A DNA stretch of 35,988 nt from Planctomycetota bacterium (GTDB taxonomy: Bacteria > Planctomycetota > Phycisphaerae > Phycisphaerales > SM1A02): NCBI GenBank assembly GCA_022562915.1, contig JADFOJ010000030.1, positions 1-35,988 of the forward strand. Reading direction: 5' to 3'. The position numbers and the translations under genes were made by a program. Shown in pieces: positions 33,044-35,988 of the stretch. Within the stretch, counting starts at the first letter, position 1. Every line of letters starts with the position of its first letter. A model generated the notes under the pieces. It was not told the origin of the DNA and searched no databases. It saw nothing but the letters and a program-made list of their open reading frames with translations.

Positions 33044-33639
33044 CACCTATTGCCACGGAATCGATCCTGGAACTGTTTCCCGACCTTGCGTCGATCTCGG
33101 ACGCGGGCCTGCGCGACCAGGTCGCGGCGGTCTGGAACGAGGCGATCACCACCGGGTGCGGGGGCAAGGGCTGGACGATCGAGGAATTGCGCTCGATCCC
33201 GTTCACGCTGCTGGCCGGCGACATCGACCTTGCCTTCATCGAGCACCTCAACTCGTGCGTGAAGCAATGCATCGCGATCGAGAAGGTCCTGAACGACACC
33301 TTCGGCGACCGCGTGCCGATCCACCACGATCACCTCGTCGCCGGAGCGTTGCTGGCCGACGTCGGCAAGCCCCTCGAATACGACAAGGACGACTCGGGCC
33401 GCGTGATCAAGGGACGCTTCGGCGAGATGCTCCGCCATCCGTTCTCGGGCGTCGCCCTGTGCTACAAGCACGGCCTGCCGCCGGAGGTCATGCACATCGT
33501 CGCCACCCACAGCCACGAGGGCGACGCCGTCCAGCGTTCCATCGAGTCGATCATCTTCCACCACGCCGACTTCGTGGACTTCGACATCGCGAAGTTCCTG
33601 GGAAAGAAGGGGACAGACCCCTTTACCGGCTGCCGGTAA
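33040..33639 (+). CDS. HD-domain-like phosphohydrolase with palindrome-encoded C-terminus
   Basis: The 199-residue protein has an HD-superfamily core: HHDH at 95-98, then LLADVGK (104-110) where the family usually reads LLHDVGK, H133 in RHPFSG, and HSHEGD (157-162). The HD histidine is alanine 106, so activity is uncertain. Residues 189-199 (KKGTDPFTGCR) and the stop are encoded by the left arm and turn of a perfect 28-nt palindrome, so the natural C-terminus was probably replaced. It overlaps the citryl-CoA-lyase-like gene (ATGA) and is the last gene of that operon. A role in hydrolysing a CoA-related or nucleotide regulator is speculation. Confidence 0.8.
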   Translation: MTPIATESILELFPDLASISDAGLRDQVAAVWNEAITTGCGGKGWTIEELRSIPFTLLAGDIDLAFIEHLNSCVKQCIAIEKVLNDTFGDRVPIHHDHLVAGALLADVGKPLEYDKDDSGRVIKGRFGEMLRHPFSGVALCYKHGLPPEVMHIVATHSHEGDAVQRSIESIIFHHADFVDFDIAKFLGKKGTDPFTGCR

Positions 33640-33659
33640 AGGGGTCTGTCCCCTTCTTT
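33603..33659. repeat. perfect 28-nt REP-like palindrome
   Basis: Arms 33603-33630 and 33632-33659 are perfectly complementary around a single central T. The sequence contains GGGGACAGACCCC, a GTCTGTCCCC-type core that I recall from dispersed REP-like elements. A RAYT transposase is present in the window. It forms the 3' end of the HD gene and may also terminate the operon. Confidence 0.85.
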
Positions 33660-33664
33660 ACGGC

Positions 33665-33723
33665 TTGCAGGAGGCCGATGGTGTGGTAAAATGGATCTAC
33701 AGATCCTCTTAGAGGAAAAGGAG
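33665..33723 (+). promoter_or_regulatory. promoter, palindromic operator-like site and RBS
   Basis: TTGCAG (33665-33670) and TAAAAT (33687-33692) are 16 bases apart. A 14-nt palindrome (33693-33706, arms GGATCT/AGATCC) follows at the expected transcript start, and AAGGAG (33718-33723) is eight bases before the GTG at 33732. The site lies directly after the REP-like palindrome. Confidence 0.5.
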
Positions 33724-33731
33724 ATCCGCTC

Positions 33732-34628
33732 GTGGACGCCACAGTCTCTTCCCGGCGACTCACCCGGACTGCCGCACGTGCCGCCGGCGTTCTGCTCGCC
33801 GTCGTGATCGCCGCGGGCGACCGCGCCGCGGCCGACACGGCCGAGCTCACGACCGTCCGGGACAACACGATGTACTCGTAGTCGGCCCGCAGCAACGGAG
33901 TCGGCCGGCACTTCTTCGCCGGACGGACGGATTCCGGCAACACTCGGCGCGGGTTGATCGCCTTCGAGGTGGCCGGGGCCGTTCCCGGCGGCTCGACGAT
34001 CACCGCGGTGACATTGCAACTGTACATGTCCAGGACCTCCGCGAACCTGGAGCCCGTGATCCTGTACCGCGTGCTGGCGGACTGGGGCGAGGGCACGTCG
34101 AACGCGCCTGGAGAAGAAGGCGGCGGTGCGCCGGCGGCGGACGGCGATGCCACCTGGATCTACCGGTTCTACGACACGGCCGACCCGCCCGCCGCGCCGA
34201 TGTGGGCCACGGCGGGCGGAGAGTACGCCCCCGTGGTCAGTGCCGGCGGCGCCGTGGGCGACGAGGGGTACTACACGTGGGGTACGACGGCCCAGATGGT
34301 GGCCGACGTGCAGTCGTGGCTCGACGACCCCGCCGGCGACTTCGGCTGGGTGGTGATCGGCAACGAGGGATCGAGCCAGACCGCCAAGCGGTTCGGCACC
34401 CGCGAGAACCCCATCGAGGCCTACCGGCCGCTGCTGACGGTAACCTACCAGGCGCCGGTGTGCCCGGCGGACCTCGACGGTGACGGCGCTGTCGGCATTA
34501 CCGACTTCCTTGACTTGTTGGCGCAATGGGGCGCCGACCCCGGCGGGCCACCGGACCTCGACGGTGACGGCACCGTCGGCATCACCGACTTCCTGGCGCT
34601 GCTGGCGGCGTGGGGCCCGTGCCCCTGA
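33732..34628 (+). pseudogene. secreted DNRLRE-type protein with two dockerin repeats, interrupted by one amber codon
   Basis: Reading from the GTG at 33732, with AAGGAG eight bases upstream, gives a signal peptide (LTRTAARAAGVLLAVVIAA) and the start of the mature protein, TTVRDNTMYS. A TAG follows at 33879-33881 (codon 50). The same frame continues without shift to 34628 as RHFFAGRTDSG, LIAFEVAGAVPGGSTITAVT, YYTWGTTAQMVADVQSWL and TAKRFGTRENP. Two complete dockerin-like repeats end it (DLDGDGAVGITDFLDLLAQWG and DLDGDGTVGITDFLALLAAWG). The domain resembles planctomycete carbohydrate-binding-like DNRLRE proteins. A restart at an internal codon would lose secretion. A dead gene, readthrough or a base-calling error (GAG to TAG) are all possible. 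Confidence 0.75.
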
Positions 34629-35988
34629 TGGTGACCACGCAGACGGCTGCGACCTGGGCCGCCGCCGCCGCGCTGTACGGAGCGGCCGCGACCGCTCCCG
34701 GCGCGGACCGGTCACCGATCCGGTTTCTCGACGTCACCGGGACAAGCGGCATCGACCTGGTCCTGACCTGCGGGGGCACGCCGTCGCGCGAGATACTCGA
34801 AGTCAACGGCGGCGGCGTGGCGATGCTCGACTACGACAACGACGGCGACCTCGACCTCTTCTTCGCCAACGGCGCCTCGATGCAGGACCCCGAGCACGGA
34901 CCGGGTTCGCGCATGTACGCCAACGGCGGTGACGGCTCCTTCACGGACGTGACCGTCGAGCTCGGCATCGACCTCACCCGCTGGGCGATGGGCGTGGCGG
35001 TGGGGGACTACGACAACGACGGCTGCGACGACCTCTACGTGACCTGCTACGGCCGCAACGTCCTGTTGCGCAACCTCTGCCGCGGCAACGGGCGTTTCGT
35101 GGATGTCACCGAGCAGGCCGGCGTCGGCGACGACCGCTGGTCGACCAGCGCCGCCTTCGCCGACCTCGACGGCGACGGCGACCTGGACCTGTACGTGGTC
35201 AACTACCTCGCGTTCACCGTCGAGGCCCCACCCGATCGGGGCGGCAAGACCTTCAAGGGCGTCCCGGTCATGGCGGGACCCGCCGGGCTGACGCCGCAGG
35301 GGGACGTGCTCTACGAGAACCGGGGCGACGGCACCTTCGCCGACGTGACCGCCCGGGCCGGTTGCACCCCCCGAACACCCGGCTACGGCCTGGGCGTGGT
35401 GGTTCTCGACGTCGATCTGGACGGGACGCAGGACATCTTCGTCGGCAACGATTCCACCGGGAACTTCCTGTTCAGGCGGGCGGGCGGCGGCCCGTTCCGC
35501 GAGGACGGCATCCTGTCCGGCGTCGCCTCGAACTACGACGGCAACACCCAGGCGACGATGGGAATCGCCGTCGGCGACGTCGACGGCAACGGCCACCCCG
35601 ACCTGTTCACGACGAACTTCTCCAGTGACACGAACACGCTGCACCTGAACCTCGGCGGCGGTCTCTTCGACGACCGCACCAGCCAGTTCGGGCTGGCGGC
35701 GGTCAGCCGGCCGTTCCTCTCCTGGGGCACGGGCTTCTACGATTTCGACCTCGACGGGGACGAGGACCTGTTCATCGCCAGCGGTCACGTCTATCCCGAA
35801 GCCGACACGCACGAGCTGGATTCGGACTACCGGCAGCCGCCGCAACTGTTCGAGCGGCGGGGGCGGCGCTTTCATCTGAACCTCGACGCCGGGGAGATGT
35901 TCCGGTCACGGTACTCCGGCCGGGCGGCGCTCATGCTCGGCCTCAGCTATCACCAGCAGCATCGCTACGGGGTGGCGCTGCCTCACTT
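34628..35988 (+). CDS. FG-GAP/VCBS repeat protein (ASPIC/UnbV-like), 3'-truncated
   Basis: The start ATG shares a base with the preceding stop (TGATG), so translation is coupled to the interrupted gene. After a short hydrophobic N-terminus (TWAAAAALYGAAA) come at least six FG-GAP-type units, each with a calcium loop: LDYDNDGDLDLFF, GDYDNDGCDDLYV, ADLDGDGDLDLYV, LDVDLDGTQDIFV, GDVDGNGHPDLFT and FDFDLDGDEDLFI. The FLDVTGTSGI opening and repeated FxDVTxxAG match the CRTAC/ASPIC group of secreted beta-propellers common in Planctomycetes. Some 453 codons are visible with no stop. The last 25 residues (from RAALM) look unlike the family, so a frameshift or contig-edge error is possible there. Confidence 0.88.
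   Translation, partial: MVTTQTAATWAAAAALYGAAATAPGADRSPIRFLDVTGTSGIDLVLTCGGTPSREILEVNGGGVAMLDYDNDGDLDLFFANGASMQDPEHGPGSRMYANGGDGSFTDVTVELGIDLTRWAMGVAVGDYDNDGCDDLYVTCYGRNVLLRNLCRGNGRFVDVTEQAGVGDDRWSTSAAFADLDGDGDLDLYVVNYLAFTVEAPPDRGGKTFKGVPVMAGPAGLTPQGDVLYENRGDGTFADVTARAGCTPRTPGYGLGVVVLDVDLDGTQDIFVGNDSTGNFLFRRAGGGPFREDGILSGVASNYDGNTQATMGIAVGDVDGNGHPDLFTTNFSSDTNTLHLNLGGGLFDDRTSQFGLAAVSRPFLSWGTGFYDFDLDGDEDLFIASGHVYPEADTHELDSDYRQPPQLFERRGRRFHLNLDAGEMFRSRYSGRAALMLGLSYHQQHRYGVALPH

Noticed and set aside
34712..35875. 387-residue minus-strand open frame
   Set aside because: It mirrors the FG-GAP protein, whose calcium-loop repeats are unmistakable on the plus strand; the repeats give the mirror frame a false regular valine-rich look.

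Overview
The window is high-GC bacterial chromosome (roughly two thirds G+C by eye), most consistent with a planctomycete, probably near the Phycisphaerae. The evidence is two secreted proteins with short dockerin-like C-terminal tails (DLDGDGxVGIxDFLxLLxxWG), HpnC/D/E-type squalene synthesis, a large FG-GAP/ASPIC-type protein, a planctomycete-style REP-associated transposase, and meso-diaminopimelate-type MurE. This placement is inference; no rRNA or other phylogenetic marker was used.

Layout. 1-5.0 kb (+): the 3' part of queA, then murE-murF-mraY, a fragment of the division/cell-wall cluster with an ATGA overlap. 5.0-8.0 kb (-): a phosphotransferase (APH fold), a membrane-anchored TPR-like protein and an S4-domain RluD-type pseudouridine synthase. 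8.0-11.5 kb (+): a 1153-residue relative of indolepyruvate:ferredoxin oxidoreductase that seems to have lost its cofactor motifs. 11.6-16.1 kb: ispH (-), then divergently hpnC-hpnD-hpnE (+), joining isoprenoid precursor supply to squalene formation. 16.1-17.4 kb: a RAYT/Y1 transposase. 17.5-24.6 kb (-): soluble transhydrogenase, prolyl oligopeptidase, methionine aminopeptidase, imidazolonepropionase (hutI), a voltage-gated K+ channel with a zinc-ribbon tail, and a secreted Cys-rich repeat protein. 24.8-25.4 kb (+): a secreted dockerin-tailed protein. 25.5-28.7 kb (-): hutH-hutU. 28.7-33.6 kb (+): a multi-pass membrane protein, then a SucC-like, SucD-like, citryl-CoA-lyase-like and HD-domain set that resembles a split ATP-citrate lyase. 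33.7-36 kb (+): a dockerin-tailed secreted protein interrupted by one amber codon, translationally coupled to a large FG-GAP repeat protein that runs off the window.

The histidine pathway is split: hutH-hutU make and hydrate urocanate, and hutI, 2.3 kb further along the same strand, opens the imidazolone ring. No HutF/HutG enzyme is present.

The most notable signals are: (i) the citrate-cleavage-like operon with an HD protein and a synthetase carrying a tail that resembles a decayed ferredoxin; (ii) the IOR-like fusion with lost TPP and Fe-S motifs; (iii) several long inverted repeats that sit exactly on stop codons, including a 37-nt one holding both stop codons of a convergent pair and a perfect 28-nt one that writes the last 11 codons of a gene; (iv) a modular 8-nt-unit repeat present twice; and (v) a single in-frame amber codon in an otherwise intact secreted-protein gene. 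No tRNA, rRNA or CRISPR array was recognised. No stretch over 300 bases lacks a gene.
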